Below are positions 1-8,086 of a DNA stretch of 59,527 nucleotides, in pieces. The translations under genes and the position numbers were made by a program. The notes under the pieces are model-generated. The model worked only from the letters and a program-made list of their open reading frames with translations, had not been told where the DNA came from and did no database searches. Source of the DNA: a virus; the IMG/VR virus record IMGVR_UViG_3300027976_000042, positions 1 through 59,527 of that record; one strand, 5' to 3'. Position 1 is the stretch's first letter. Each line of letters begins with the position of its first letter.

Positions 1-99
1 CTCCTCGTCGGGGTCGAAGTCGCCAATGAATCCTTGGACTATGCCGTCAATGTCGTCGGTGTAGTCGTTGTCGTTGTAGCTGTATACTTGCTCGTTCAT
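1..99 (-). CDS. Partial acidic hypothetical protein (N-terminus only)
   Basis: The reading frame starts with ATG at 99 and runs off the left edge of the window. The 33 visible residues begin MNEQVYSYNDNDYTDD and are rich in Asp and Asn. A very strong Shine-Dalgarno (AAGGAGGGGAG) sits directly before the ATG, which is the main support for a real gene. No domain can be assigned from this fragment. Confidence 0.65.
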   Translation of the reverse strand, partial: MNEQVYSYNDNDYTDDIDGIVQGFIGDFDPDEE

Positions 100-133
100 C
101 TCCCCTCCTTCTCGTTAGCCGCGCCTTGGGTGT

Positions 134-394
134 TCATCCGAGAATTGCTCCTCCCTTATCTGCGAGCCGGCGAAGCCATTTCGGTGAATCCTCGATTTGT
201 TCAATCCGGTCCGCCATCGACCGGAGTTGCTCGGGTGAGTAAAATTGAGGGTCGTGGAATCCTCCCCACATCTCCACGTCCTCGCCGTAGGCCTTCGCAA
301 ATGCAGTCATTGCGAGCCATGTCAAGTTGGCGATGTTGACTTTCTCTGGCTCTTCGAAGTTTTCTTCGTCTTTAGGTGTTAGACTCACACTCAT
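134..394 (-). CDS. Small hypothetical protein, 86 aa
   Basis: This 86-residue protein begins MSVSLTPKDEENFEEPEK and is otherwise helical, with the segment YSPEQLRSMADRIEQIED. It lies 34 bases upstream of the next gene, with that gene's Shine-Dalgarno between them. I do not recognise a family. A diverged copy of its first codons (SLIPKDED) appears out of frame around 645-685, near the start of the preceding ORF, which hints at a local duplication. Confidence 0.6.
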   Translation of the reverse strand: MSVSLTPKDEENFEEPEKVNIANLTWLAMTAFAKAYGEDVEMWGGFHDPQFYSPEQLRSMADRIEQIEDSPKWLRRLADKGGAILG

Positions 395-404
395 CAGTTT
401 GTTC

Positions 405-444
405 GGTTATTTGGTTATTTGGTTATTTGGTTATTTGGTTATTT
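405..444. repeat. Tandem repeat, five perfect copies of GGTTATTT
   Basis: Five exact 8-base units (405-412, 413-420, 421-428, 429-436, 437-444) are followed by GGTCCG. On the minus strand the unit is AAATAACC. It encodes the last residues and the stop codon of the 98-residue ORF upstream and separates it from the 86-residue gene. Because the unit length is not a multiple of three, copy-number change would alter that ORF's C-terminus. Confidence 0.9.
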
Positions 445-727
445 GGTCCGTCGATCGCACCGTAATGGCTGCAACCAGTTCATCCATCTTGGCGACATGG
501 CTGCCGAGCCATGGGAGGGAGCGGGCCTCGGCACGATCAGCGTCTGAACGCCCGACCCACTTAAGCAAGGATACAGCCTCGTTGGTGGCCTTTTTGGCAG
601 CGCTCCAATTGTTTACCGCTTGGGGCGGAGATGGTCGAGTGAGTTGGTGTCTTCGTCTTTGGGTATCAGACTCGCGATTGGCTATTGACGCATGAGTGAT
701 TCTATTCCACTTTGGATTTGCCATCAT
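431..727 (-). CDS. Doubtful hypothetical ORF, 98 aa, possibly decayed
   Basis: The C-terminal two thirds (VNNWSAAKKATNEAVSLLKW onward) look like a normal helical protein. The N-terminal third is Arg/Pro/Gln rich, and the shifted frame there encodes SLIPKDED, resembling the start of the neighbouring 86-residue protein. This suggests a frameshifted relative of that gene. The stop lies inside the AAATAACC repeat. The proposed ATG at 727 has no convincing ribosome binding site. Confidence 0.3.
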   Translation of the reverse strand: MMANPKWNRITHASIANRESDTQRRRHQLTRPSPPQAVNNWSAAKKATNEAVSLLKWVGRSDADRAEARSLPWLGSHVAKMDELVAAITVRSTDQITK

Positions 728-814
728 CCCGGATATGATCTTCTACGCCACTTTCTCCAACTTGGTCAGATTATTTTTACTCATTTGGGTTTGTTGTCGC
801 TCACCATTTACTGG

Positions 815-1114
815 TCACTCACTTTTTGAAGCCCTGTTGTTGGCTCGAACAGATACTCTCTTAACTTCCTGTATTTCTTTGCTTAGCCTGCACTTTTTGA
901 CCTTGCTCCACCTAAGGGCCTTCGTTTCCTCGTTGGCAATCTTACACATGATTGTCATTTCTTTTGCTGAATAGACGCCACTGTCGGTCATGAGCAGGAA
1001 CCTGTCATTGCCAGTTCTGCTCCAGACTCTCCTTGCTCTGATCTTGGCTGTTGAGACTTCCCCGAAGGAAAGCACCGTGTCGTCCGTTGGGTCGTATAAT
1101 TCTACTCGTTGCAT
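815..1114 (-). CDS. Hypothetical protein, 99 aa
   Basis: I place the start at the ATG at 1114 (MQRVELYDPTDDTVLSFGEV), because the longer frame reading back to 1252 would begin inside a strong terminator. The leader is a T-run followed by AGT, without a Shine-Dalgarno. The C-terminus is strongly basic (KVKKCRLSKEIQEVKRVSVR). It is the first gene after the terminator at 1230-1272. No family recognised. Confidence 0.5.
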   Translation of the reverse strand: MQRVELYDPTDDTVLSFGEVSTAKIRARRVWSRTGNDRFLLMTDSGVYSAKEMTIMCKIANEETKALRWSKVKKCRLSKEIQEVKRVSVRANNRASKSE

Positions 1115-1229
1115 ACTAAAAAAAATGCTGGGTGTTGGTGGGGTTGCCCTTTTTGAGGCTGGGCTGCCTATTGTTGATTTCCTCCGACGTCTTTGGTGTT
1201 GCCCAGGTGGACGCTTCCAGTGAGATATT

Positions 1230-1272
1230 AAAAAAAGACCTGCCCGCCCCACCGGAGTGGAGCTGGCAGATC
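1230..1272 (-). terminator. Intrinsic terminator
   Basis: On the minus strand GATCTGCC pairs with GGCAGGTC, and the inner GCTCCAC pairs with GTGGGGC around a TCCG loop. The hairpin is followed by seven T. It ends the transcript of the two genes at 2071-1290. Confidence 0.85.
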
Positions 1273-1289
1273 CCTTCTTTTCTTTGGCG

Positions 1290-1487
1290 TTAAACCTCCC
1301 GATGCCAGAAGACCCGGGTCATGCCCGGGGAACTTGTGGTCCTGTGGACTTCAGCCAGGGGCTCACCCCCGCCCCAGATGAGGGGCTGACGCCAAGCGAC
1401 CCGCTTGGCGAAGGGGTCGGGGGCGTTTCGATTTTCCCCCTCCTTTGTCCAGTTGGTCGCCTTCCTTGTGGGGGGAGTCCTTATCAT
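1290..1487 (-). CDS. Small basic hypothetical protein, 65 aa
   Basis: The ATG at 1487 overlaps the upstream stop (ATGA) and is preceded by a very good Shine-Dalgarno (AAGGAGGAGG, 5-base spacing). The gene ends 18 bases before the terminator. The protein is rich in Arg, Trp and Pro (MIRTPPTRKATNWTKEGE at the start) with no recognised domain. The coupled start and terminator placement argue that it is translated. Confidence 0.6.
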   Translation of the reverse strand: MIRTPPTRKATNWTKEGENRNAPDPFAKRVAWRQPLIWGGGEPLAEVHRTTSSPGMTRVFWHREV

Positions 1488-2071
1488 AGGCCTCCTCCTT
1501 CGCACATGAACCTGGCGTGGCTTTCTCCAGCCAGCCGATGGAAGGCCCTTGCGTCTCCGAGCCTCGCGAAGCTCCTCACTTCGGCGGGCTCTTGGTCGTC
1601 GACTTTGCGGGCCCTTTCCTTGGCCCGCAAATAGCTCCCGGAGAATAACTCCGGGAAATTACCATTCCAGAACAGAATTACATGCCAGGTCTCTCCGGGA
1701 ATAAGGACTTCTTCAAACGCTACCACCATTATCACCGCTATGACGGCGATTGCGGCGAACGAGAGGGCCGCTACCCCCACCTCGTTCACCTCCATGGCAA
1801 ATGCCACCGAGGCACTTGCCACTAGCCCGACCACCAAACCCGCAAGCACCCTGCCTGCTGGGTGAACCGTTACCCCGCCCAGCCGAAGCCGGAGCTGCAG
1901 GTGGCTGTAGATCACCTTGGCCATCCCCACTAGGATGGCCAAGACCGATGCCGCTGCCGATACGCAGCTGGCGATTATTGTTTCCTCTCCGTCCCTCCGG
2001 AGGAGGGAGACGATGCCAACCACGGCTGCGATAGCCGCCGTAGTTATCAATCCATTTATTATTTTTCTCAT
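1484..2071 (-). CDS. Membrane protein with about four transmembrane segments, 195 aa
   Basis: Hydrophobic stretches lie near residues 5-25, 33-55, 73-93 and 98-122, all Ala/Val rich, followed by a soluble tail of about 70 residues containing ETWHVILFWNGNFPELF. It is the first gene downstream of the repeated promoter-like element at 2379-2416, with an intervening leader of about 300 bases. Function is unknown. A lysis-related or host-membrane role is possible but not shown by the sequence. Confidence 0.65.
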   Translation of the reverse strand: MRKIINGLITTAAIAAVVGIVSLLRRDGEETIIASCVSAAASVLAILVGMAKVIYSHLQLRLRLGGVTVHPAGRVLAGLVVGLVASASVAFAMEVNEVGVAALSFAAIAVIAVIMVVAFEEVLIPGETWHVILFWNGNFPELFSGSYLRAKERARKVDDQEPAEVRSFARLGDARAFHRLAGESHARFMCEGGGL

Positions 2072-2378
2072 AACAGCATGCCCGCTCTTCCCCGGGACTT
2101 GACCGAATTGTTATTGACCTTCTGGACGTCGGTGTCGCCCAGAAGCAAAATCTACAGCATGCCGCCGCCACATCCTCCAGCGGGGAGGAGCGACGACGAC
2201 ACTGCTGTTGTGCCACGTGTGGCTAGAGAGTGAGACTGTAGCTCTCCCCGGAGCAATTGAGCGGGGGGGGGAGCTGCAACTTAAGATAACTTAGGTTGAT
2301 CCCCTGTCTCTGTGTTAAGCCAGAGTTACGGGGTGGCGGCCAGTCGAACCGCAGGGAGCCTTTGGGGGCTATATTCCC
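2072..2378 (-). other. Long non-coding leader with hairpin; candidate structured RNA
   Basis: About 300 bases between the promoter-like element and the membrane-protein start contain no supported gene. A G/C-rich hairpin at 2240-2274 (AGCTCTCCCC facing a G-run plus AGCT) and a small GCGG/CCGC hairpin near 2340 are visible. A same-strand ORF at 1713-2216 overlaps the membrane gene in another frame and looks spurious. The leader could be regulatory or a small RNA. Confidence 0.35.
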
Positions 2379-2416
2379 TTCAAAGTATTATGGCATTTCT
2401 GAGGCTGTTTTTCACC
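2379..2416 (-). promoter_or_regulatory. Repeated promoter-like element, copy 1
   Basis: The minus strand reads GGTGAAAAACAGCC, nine bases, then CCATAATACTTTGA. The same two blocks recur at 7638-7672 and 33606-33644, and more weakly at 8354-8393. It starts 30 bases after the stop of the 380-residue gene and points at the membrane-protein gene. CATAAT could serve as a -10 box. The upstream block is not a sigma70 -35, so recognition by the phage polymerase is possible. Confidence 0.6.
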
Positions 2417-2445
2417 GATCTCTCGTAGCTGTTCCCTTCACCGAT

Positions 2446-3588
<1,143 letters not shown>

Positions 3589-3595
3589 CGAAGAC

Positions 3596-4123
3596 TTACT
3601 TGTCCAAAGCAGGCGTTGCTACTTTTCTTTTTTTGTCCGATTTTTTCCCAAGAGTGTTCCCGTCTTTCTCGTTGTTCACCAGGGTGTCGGGGATTTTTGC
3701 ATGAAAGTGCTCCCAGACTATTTTCGTGTGGACGCTCGTGTTTCTGTCTGTGCCGGCATCCACGCTGTGATGAAAAAACAGTCCGTCGATGGGCCGCTTC
3801 TTTACGTATGCCGCCAAAGCCCGAACTCCGGGAGATGGAGATTCGGGGTCCCAGATGTCGGTGACTTCCAGATCTTTACTGACGAGAACTGCTCCGCCAA
3901 CATGCCTGATGAATGAGGAGCAGCAATTGCAGTTGTGGCTCTGCCTTTTTGCCTCATCCTTGAAGGCGTCGAGGTAGACGCTGTAAAGCACGTCTCGATC
4001 GTATTTGACGGAAAACAATACATTCTCCTGCTGTTTGTTTTTTCGAATTAAGCCTTCGAATCTTTCCTTGAGGCCCTTCTTGATTCCCGAAAAGCTAGAT
4101 TCTTCTATGTTAGTCGTAGTCAT
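3596..4123 (-). CDS. Conserved phage protein of unknown function, 175 aa
   Basis: The core motif HNCNCCSSFIRHVGGAVLV, then TDIWD and PIDGLFFHH, matches my memory of a widespread phage protein in which a Cys-x2-Cys motif is followed by a strand and a D-x-W pattern. Related proteins that I recall are longer, so this may be a short version. The basic C-terminus (KKSDKKRKVATPALDK) is probably disordered. The leader is A-rich with no Shine-Dalgarno. Confidence 0.65.
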   Translation of the reverse strand: MTTTNIEESSFSGIKKGLKERFEGLIRKNKQQENVLFSVKYDRDVLYSVYLDAFKDEAKRQSHNCNCCSSFIRHVGGAVLVSKDLEVTDIWDPESPSPGVRALAAYVKKRPIDGLFFHHSVDAGTDRNTSVHTKIVWEHFHAKIPDTLVNNEKDGNTLGKKSDKKRKVATPALDK

Positions 4124-4227
4124 ATTTTTTTTATTTTTTGTTACGCTGAGTAAACCCTCTATTGTCCCGAAGTCTACTTACTGTGATTCGTCCCCTTGGG
4201 TGGACTTGCTCTTAGATTACTTTGTCG

Positions 4228-4488
4228 TTATTGACATTGGCTTAACATGGAGATTTCCGCCTCGTTAAGCTCCCTGATTGCCCATGCAGCAAACGACGAA
4301 GTGGTCGAACTTCTCTCGTCTCCCACAGAGCCCGGACCGAGAGATTTTTTGATAATCTTGTATCTCAAGGTGTCGGTATTTACCTGACTATCGTATAATA
4401 CAAATTCAGGTCCTTTCCCCACCACGTGGCGAACGGTCCCCCTCATATTTGCATAATAACCTCCAACGTGAATTTTGGTTTTCTTCAT
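4228..4488 (-). CDS. Small conserved hypothetical protein, 86 aa
   Basis: It begins MKKTKIHVGGYYANMRGTVR. The pattern of a Gly-Gly-x-Tyr followed by RG-x-VR-x-V is typical of small beta-rich proteins seen in phage genomes. The start has an A-rich leader (ACAAACATAAATG) without a Shine-Dalgarno. A gap of 104 bases before the next gene shows nothing I can name. Confidence 0.65.
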   Translation of the reverse strand: MKKTKIHVGGYYANMRGTVRHVVGKGPEFVLYDSQVNTDTLRYKIIKKSLGPGSVGDERSSTTSSFAAWAIRELNEAEISMLSQCQ

Positions 4489-4572
4489 TTATGTTTGTGT
4501 CGTGTTTTCCTGAAAATCTCTGTCTGGGACCAGAAACCTTTTGCTCTGCAGTGAAGGTCGTTCTTCTCGGAT

Positions 4573-4749
4573 CTAAAGACCTTGAAAAAACTTCCGGAAT
4601 GTCAGGCTGATGCGCCAGTCACAGGGTTGAGGGTGCTTTGGGATTCGATGGAGCATCACTTCTTGGAATCCGGGGGGCATGATGAACAGCGAGCCACGCC
4701 CCAGTAAGTAGCGGTCTTCGGAAGGAACCGCTCCTGTTACCTGGATCAT
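4573..4749 (-). CDS. Truncated 2OG-Fe(II) oxygenase-like protein, 58 aa
   Basis: The sequence LGRGSLFIMPPGFQEVMLHR followed by IP and then DWRISLTFRKF is the C-terminal signature of AlkB-like 2-oxoglutarate/iron oxygenases: the distal iron-binding His (in LHRIP) and the Arg that binds 2-oxoglutarate (in RISLTFR). The N-terminal half with the H-x-D iron ligands is absent. The same frame upstream reads CPTCKG but meets a stop before any other start codon. The ATG at 4749 has AAGGA eight bases upstream. The product is probably a remnant without oxygenase activity. Confidence 0.55.
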   Translation of the reverse strand: MIQVTGAVPSEDRYLLGRGSLFIMPPGFQEVMLHRIPKHPQPCDWRISLTFRKFFQGL

Positions 4750-4774
4750 GCCGATTCCTTTGCACGTTGGGCAT

Positions 4775-4808
4775 AAAAAAGCCCGCCCCGCCTTTCGGCA
4801 GAGCGGGC
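4775..4808 (-). terminator. Strong intrinsic terminator
   Basis: On the minus strand GCCCGCTCTGCC pairs along all 12 bases with GGCGGGGCGGGC around a GAAA loop and is followed by six T. It lies 17 bases after the stop of the 267-residue gene. Confidence 0.92.
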
Positions 4809-4824
4809 CAACTCCAGCCGGGTG

Positions 4825-5628
4825 TTACGCGTCCGGATCTGCCCACTTGAATTTCTGGCTCTCGTAGCCTGTCTCAATGACCCAGTTAATCTTCGTGTCC
4901 GGCGCATAGAAACCTTCGCCATCGGGGTCCTGTCGGCCTCTGGTAAAACTTACATTTGATACTGGGAAGTCCTTTACCTCCACGTCCAGGGCGCTGATTT
5001 CATCTTTTGCCTCGTAGCTTGGCTCCCAATAATCAGTGTCGAGCACGGCTTCCTTCAAGTCGCCGATAAAATTCCTGATCAAGATTGCAGCTTGGGCCGG
5101 TGTGTGGATGTTTTCGATTGCCCAGCGCCCGGTGAATACAGAATCGCTTATGGTCGAGCCAAAAAACGAAGACGGAGAGATGGAAAACCCGTTTCCATTG
5201 TCTCCCATGTCTGCCGCTTTCAGGAAAAAGCCCATTTCATTGAATACCGGCATTAAGGCAGCTTTACCTGCGATGCAAGCCGCCGTCCCGCACGGATTCT
5301 TGGTCCCCCTCTCGATGAGATCTCCGATTTCCTCAGCGCGGTCCTTTGCTGAGACCATGTATCCGCAGAGTCTCCAGGGCAGATAGAACCATGCGTCCAT
5401 TTTTATGTATCCCACTGGTCCGAAACTCTCGAGCTCCCCGACCAGGATCTTGATTCTCTCCAGGAAAGGCTCTTTCAGGGTTACATTTCCGTCTACCACC
5501 GCCATGTCGTCACCATCCGAGTTGAGATACAAAAAATCTGATATCCCTGTATGGTCGCCTTCTTCGAAGTCTTGAAACTTATCTTGCTCAGGAAAATCAA
5601 TCTCTGGCCTTTCTTTTTCTTCACTCAT
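4825..5628 (-). CDS. Hypothetical protein with CGTAACIAG motif, 267 aa
   Basis: An acidic N-terminal tail of about 45 residues precedes a globular domain holding PCGTAACIAGKAAL, then SSFFGSTISDSVF and a helix with AQAAILIRNFIGDL. I recall this order (CGT-x-x-C-IAG, a later FG, then an A-x2-AI-x-I-x2-F helix) from a family of phage and bacterial proteins of unknown function. The start has an A-rich leader (AAAAAATAAATG). A strong terminator follows. Confidence 0.7.
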   Translation of the reverse strand: MSEEKERPEIDFPEQDKFQDFEEGDHTGISDFLYLNSDGDDMAVVDGNVTLKEPFLERIKILVGELESFGPVGYIKMDAWFYLPWRLCGYMVSAKDRAEEIGDLIERGTKNPCGTAACIAGKAALMPVFNEMGFFLKAADMGDNGNGFSISPSSFFGSTISDSVFTGRWAIENIHTPAQAAILIRNFIGDLKEAVLDTDYWEPSYEAKDEISALDVEVKDFPVSNVSFTRGRQDPDGEGFYAPDTKINWVIETGYESQKFKWADPDA

Positions 5629-5696
5629 TTATTTTTTGCCTTTCGTTTTTGTTACAATGTTGAGAATACCCGGTATGTCCTGGGCCCTGCATTCTC

Positions 5697-5981
5697 TTAC
5701 TCTTCCCTGATTGACAGTAAGTCCGGTAGGTCCTCAAATCCTTCCCCCGTCATTCTCGTCTCTTCGAGATAATTCCCGATAGCGTTCCTGATGTGGTGAG
5801 CCATTGATCCCATTTCCGGCTGCCGATCGCAGAGATGAGCCAAGTCGCAGATCAAGTCTCCTATTACTGTCTCGTTCTCAGCTCGAGTAGCCTCCTGGAA
5901 AGCCTCAATCGCTTTCTTGGCCCAATAGCTTCTGTCGTCGTTCATCCCGTCGACGTCGGGTGGTATCTCTGTATCTGGCAT
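5697..5981 (-). CDS. Small conserved phage protein, 94 aa
   Basis: The core VIGDLICDLAHLCDR, then an H-x-IRNAIGNYLEETR segment, resembles a common small phage protein with a D-L-x-C-DL-x-H-x-C-DR helix. I chose the ATG at 5981 (MPDTEIPPDVDG) over one at 6020 because the latter lies inside the hairpin at 6010-6035. No Shine-Dalgarno is visible. Function unknown. Confidence 0.65.
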   Translation of the reverse strand: MPDTEIPPDVDGMNDDRSYWAKKAIEAFQEATRAENETVIGDLICDLAHLCDRQPEMGSMAHHIRNAIGNYLEETRMTGEGFEDLPDLLSIREE

Positions 5982-6009
5982 GATTAGTTTGGTGGGGATT
6001 AGCGATAAA

Positions 6010-6035
6010 GCCTCAAGCAATTCCCTGCTTGAGGC
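6010..6035 (-). terminator. Hairpin, weak terminator candidate
   Basis: GCCTCAAGCA pairs perfectly with TGCTTGAGGC around six bases. On the minus strand it is followed only by TTTATCG, so termination would be inefficient. It lies between the 40-residue gene and the 94-residue gene. Confidence 0.55.
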
Positions 6036-6047
6036 TCTTCGGTTTTG

Positions 6048-6170
6048 TCACTTGCCTTTCTTTTTGGTAGCGCCGGGAATGGCCGGAGAGTAGTCAGGTA
6101 AGGATGTGACAACTCCTCTCAGCGACAGCCCACTTAGAGAGTTGTTTGCCGAGCTCAGAACATCTCTCAT
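6048..6170 (-). CDS. Very small hypothetical protein, 40 aa
   Basis: The ATG at 6170 (MRDVLSSANNSLSGLSLRGV) is preceded by GGAGGAGAGG at good spacing, and the frame is open to the stop at 6048. The C-terminus is basic (KKKGK). The strong ribosome binding site and the hairpin directly after the stop support a real gene, though 40 residues allow no family call. Confidence 0.5.
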   Translation of the reverse strand: MRDVLSSANNSLSGLSLRGVVTSLPDYSPAIPGATKKKGK

Positions 6171-6233
6171 GAGTTCCTCTCCTCCCTGATTTCTGATCCT
6201 GGTTGTGACCGCCAGCTCAGCGTTGGCGAGTTG

Positions 6234-6422
6234 TCACGATATGTCTTCCTGCTCGAATCGAGCGGACTCTTGCTGATGAATAACCCAGTCTTCGTATCCG
6301 AGCCTTGTGTCTCGACTCCGAACTTCGTCTCTCCAGTCCTCCATTGTAAAGTCTTGGTCTTCAGGCCATAAGGTGTCCAGGACATCCTCAGGGAGATGGT
6401 TTCTTTGGTCGTTTAGGCTCAT
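6234..6422 (-). CDS. Small acidic hypothetical protein, 62 aa
   Basis: The protein is acidic and aromatic-rich, beginning MSLNDQRNHLPEDVLDTLWP. It lies between a stable hairpin upstream (6464-6488) and the 40-residue gene. The start has an A-rich leader (ACACACAAATG). No family recognised. Confidence 0.6.
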   Translation of the reverse strand: MSLNDQRNHLPEDVLDTLWPEDQDFTMEDWRDEVRSRDTRLGYEDWVIHQQESARFEQEDIS

Positions 6423-6463
6423 TTGTGTGTTAGATAAAAAATTGATTACATTGATCGAAAGTT

Positions 6464-6488
6464 GGCCACCCCCTGTAAAGGGGTGGCC
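6464..6488 (-). terminator. Hairpin after the 186-residue gene
   Basis: GGCCACCCC pairs with GGGGTGGCC around seven bases, five bases after the stop at 6493. The minus strand continues AACTTTCG, so the T-run is poor. It may act as a weak terminator or an mRNA 3' stabiliser. Confidence 0.55.
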
Positions 6489-6492
6489 GCTT

Positions 6493-7053
6493 CTATTTCG
6501 CCTGACTCAGTCTTTCGCCGACTTCGATAATGGCTTCTTCGATCATCTCGATGGTTGGCTGGAAAGCCCAGACGGGAAGGAGGCTGCCCTTGATCCACGG
6601 TGTGGTTTTTGGGATTTGGTATATCGACTCCGAGAATGAATAAGTCGGAAGTTCATTTGATTCGCTTAGGGTCCATCTGATTTCTTCTGATATCGCCAAC
6701 CAGTCTTGGACGCTGATCCAATCTGGTCTGTTTGGTGAAGTGAGGCACACTCCCCCCATGTGAAAACTGAAATCATTTTGGATGGAGCGGTCGGCTTGGA
6801 GAGTCAGGTAGATCCGAATCGGAACCCACCCTTTGGCATGGGACATATTAATCCCGCTGCCTTCGTTTCTGAGATCCACGTAGGAGAACTGTGAGAAGTA
6901 AACATCTCCCCATGACTTCTTAAAAGCCGACCTCACTCGCTCCACTTCGATAAAAGCGTCGAGTTTCATTTTCATTTCCATTTCTTCCGCCTCCTTTAAG
7001 GCTTTCCCGAAGAATGGAAGCGGGCTTCTTTTTAAGTGAGAGTCTCTTGTCAT
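6493..7053 (-). CDS. Hypothetical protein, 186 aa
   Basis: A basic, Met/Glu/Lys-rich N-terminus leads into a mixed alpha/beta sequence with SWGDVYFSQFSYVDLRNEGS and repeated Trp residues. It overlaps the upstream stop by four bases (ATGA) and so is translationally coupled to the 163-residue gene. No family recognised. Confidence 0.65.
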   Translation of the reverse strand: MTRDSHLKRSPLPFFGKALKEAEEMEMKMKLDAFIEVERVRSAFKKSWGDVYFSQFSYVDLRNEGSGINMSHAKGWVPIRIYLTLQADRSIQNDFSFHMGGVCLTSPNRPDWISVQDWLAISEEIRWTLSESNELPTYSFSESIYQIPKTTPWIKGSLLPVWAFQPTIEMIEEAIIEVGERLSQAK

Positions 7054-7541
7054 TTTTTTTGAGGGTTAACGATTATTGCCTCTTCCGCTCTTCTCGCGGA
7101 CGTCAGGACTTCCAACTGAAAATTGTAAGCGGGTCCACCTATGTTTCTTGCCGCTTTGCCTAACCCACACGCTCCTAGATTGCCTAGCCGACCTCCACTT
7201 TCCGTGAATAGAATCGGGGCTTTCACATACTTTTCGATTTCCCAGAGTGCGTCATGGAGGAAGGAGATATCAATGTTCAGGGGTAATGACGTGTGGATTG
7301 TCCACTCACCTCCGGGCAATATCCTCTTAGGCAGGACTAGATCCTCTGATGTCGCCATTTCGGATCCAAGACTCATCGGGAATATGCTTGCCACTCTGTC
7401 GTCAATTTCTCGAATCAAGATCACTGCACCCGGTTTTCTGATCCCATAGGCCTCCCTTACCTGATGTGGGGCCGGGAGACACTTTGGATCCAGCCGTCTA
7501 ATCTCTGGGGGCTGTTGGCCCTGCGTCATTAATCTTTCCAT
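7050..7541 (-). CDS. Hypothetical protein, 163 aa
   Basis: This is the first gene after promoter-like element 2. The start may be the ATG at 7541 or the ATG at 7529 (MTQGQQPPEIRRLDP), and the codons between them contain a GGAAAGA that could serve the second. The body contains GGRLGNLGACGLGKAARNIG, a Gly-rich turn-and-helix stretch. No family recognised. Confidence 0.6.
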   Translation of the reverse strand: MERLMTQGQQPPEIRRLDPKCLPAPHQVREAYGIRKPGAVILIREIDDRVASIFPMSLGSEMATSEDLVLPKRILPGGEWTIHTSLPLNIDISFLHDALWEIEKYVKAPILFTESGGRLGNLGACGLGKAARNIGGPAYNFQLEVLTSARRAEEAIIVNPQKK

Positions 7542-7548
7542 GCTGTTC

Positions 7549-7630
7549 GTAATGGGGGGGGTTGGGGAGAGAGAGCTAACAGCTCTCCCTCCCCCCGGAA
7601 CCCAACCGGTATAGAAAAGTTCAGGGTTGG
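7549..7630 (-). other. Structured 5' leader, G/C-rich hairpins
   Basis: Two inverted repeats lie between promoter-like element 2 and the gene start. GAGAGAGAGCT faces AGCTCTCCCTC at about 7566-7592, and CCAACC (7602-7607) faces GGTTGG near 7625. A similar G-run hairpin lies downstream of element 1 (2240-2274), so the two transcripts may share leader features. Confidence 0.4.
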
Positions 7631-7637
7631 GGCACCA

Positions 7638-7672
7638 TCAAAGTATTATGGCGTTTTTGGGCTGTTTTTCAC
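7638..7672 (-). promoter_or_regulatory. Repeated promoter-like element, copy 2
   Basis: The minus strand reads GGTGAAAAACAGCC, eight bases, then CCATAATACTTTGA, nearly identical to copy 1 including four flanking bases (GATC). It begins immediately after the stop of the 136-residue gene and points at the 163-residue gene. Confidence 0.6.
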
Positions 7673-7675
7673 CGA

Positions 7676-8086
7676 TCAGTCCTCCCAAATGTTTGGGTGG
7701 GTTTGCAGATATTCCTTTACCTTTTTTGCATTTTCCGCCGACTTAGACGGGTTTTCGCCAAGGTTCATGTCCGCTCGGAAGAACTCCCATCCCAACTCGA
7801 CAGACATGAAATGTCTCATAGCTCTGATAGCCTCTATGGATTTTTCAAATTTCTCCTCAGATGCATCTCGATCTTTGATCGCAGTCTCGACTCTGGCGCT
7901 AAGATCTCGGACTTCCCGCTCTCTTGCGTTGTAAGCCTTTTCTGCTGCTTTCCAGTTGTCCAGCATGCACTTCCGATCGTTGCCCAGCCCCTTCACTCTT
8001 GTGATCAGGGGGCCCTCTTCTGTGACTGCGTCTCCGCTGTAATTCTCGATCCAGGCGGCGTTGATCGATTCGATTAATTTTTGCAT
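7676..8086 (-). CDS. Coiled-coil hypothetical protein, 136 aa
   Basis: The middle of the protein (about residues 40-95) is a charged heptad-like helix, including KAAEKAYNAREREVRDLSAR. The C-terminus ends in an aromatic, charged tail. The leader is A-rich (TAAAAATGAAAAATG) with no Shine-Dalgarno. Function unknown. Confidence 0.6.
   Translation of the reverse strand: MQKLIESINAAWIENYSGDAVTEEGPLITRVKGLGNDRKCMLDNWKAAEKAYNAREREVRDLSARVETAIKDRDASEEKFEKSIEAIRAMRHFMSVELGWEFFRADMNLGENPSKSAENAKKVKEYLQTHPNIWED

Noticed and set aside
1115-1252. N-terminal extension of the 99-residue gene back to 1252
   Set aside because: The first codons would lie in the stem of a strong intrinsic terminator.
1713-2216. 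167-residue minus-strand ORF overlapping the membrane-protein gene in another frame
   Set aside because: Its composition (Arg/Gly/Ser rich) is that of a shifted frame, and it covers the coding region of a protein with clear transmembrane segments.
2300-2378. tRNA-like or tmRNA-like sequence containing GGTTCGACTGG
   Set aside because: The flanking bases do not form a five-pair T stem, and no acceptor or anticodon arm can be drawn.
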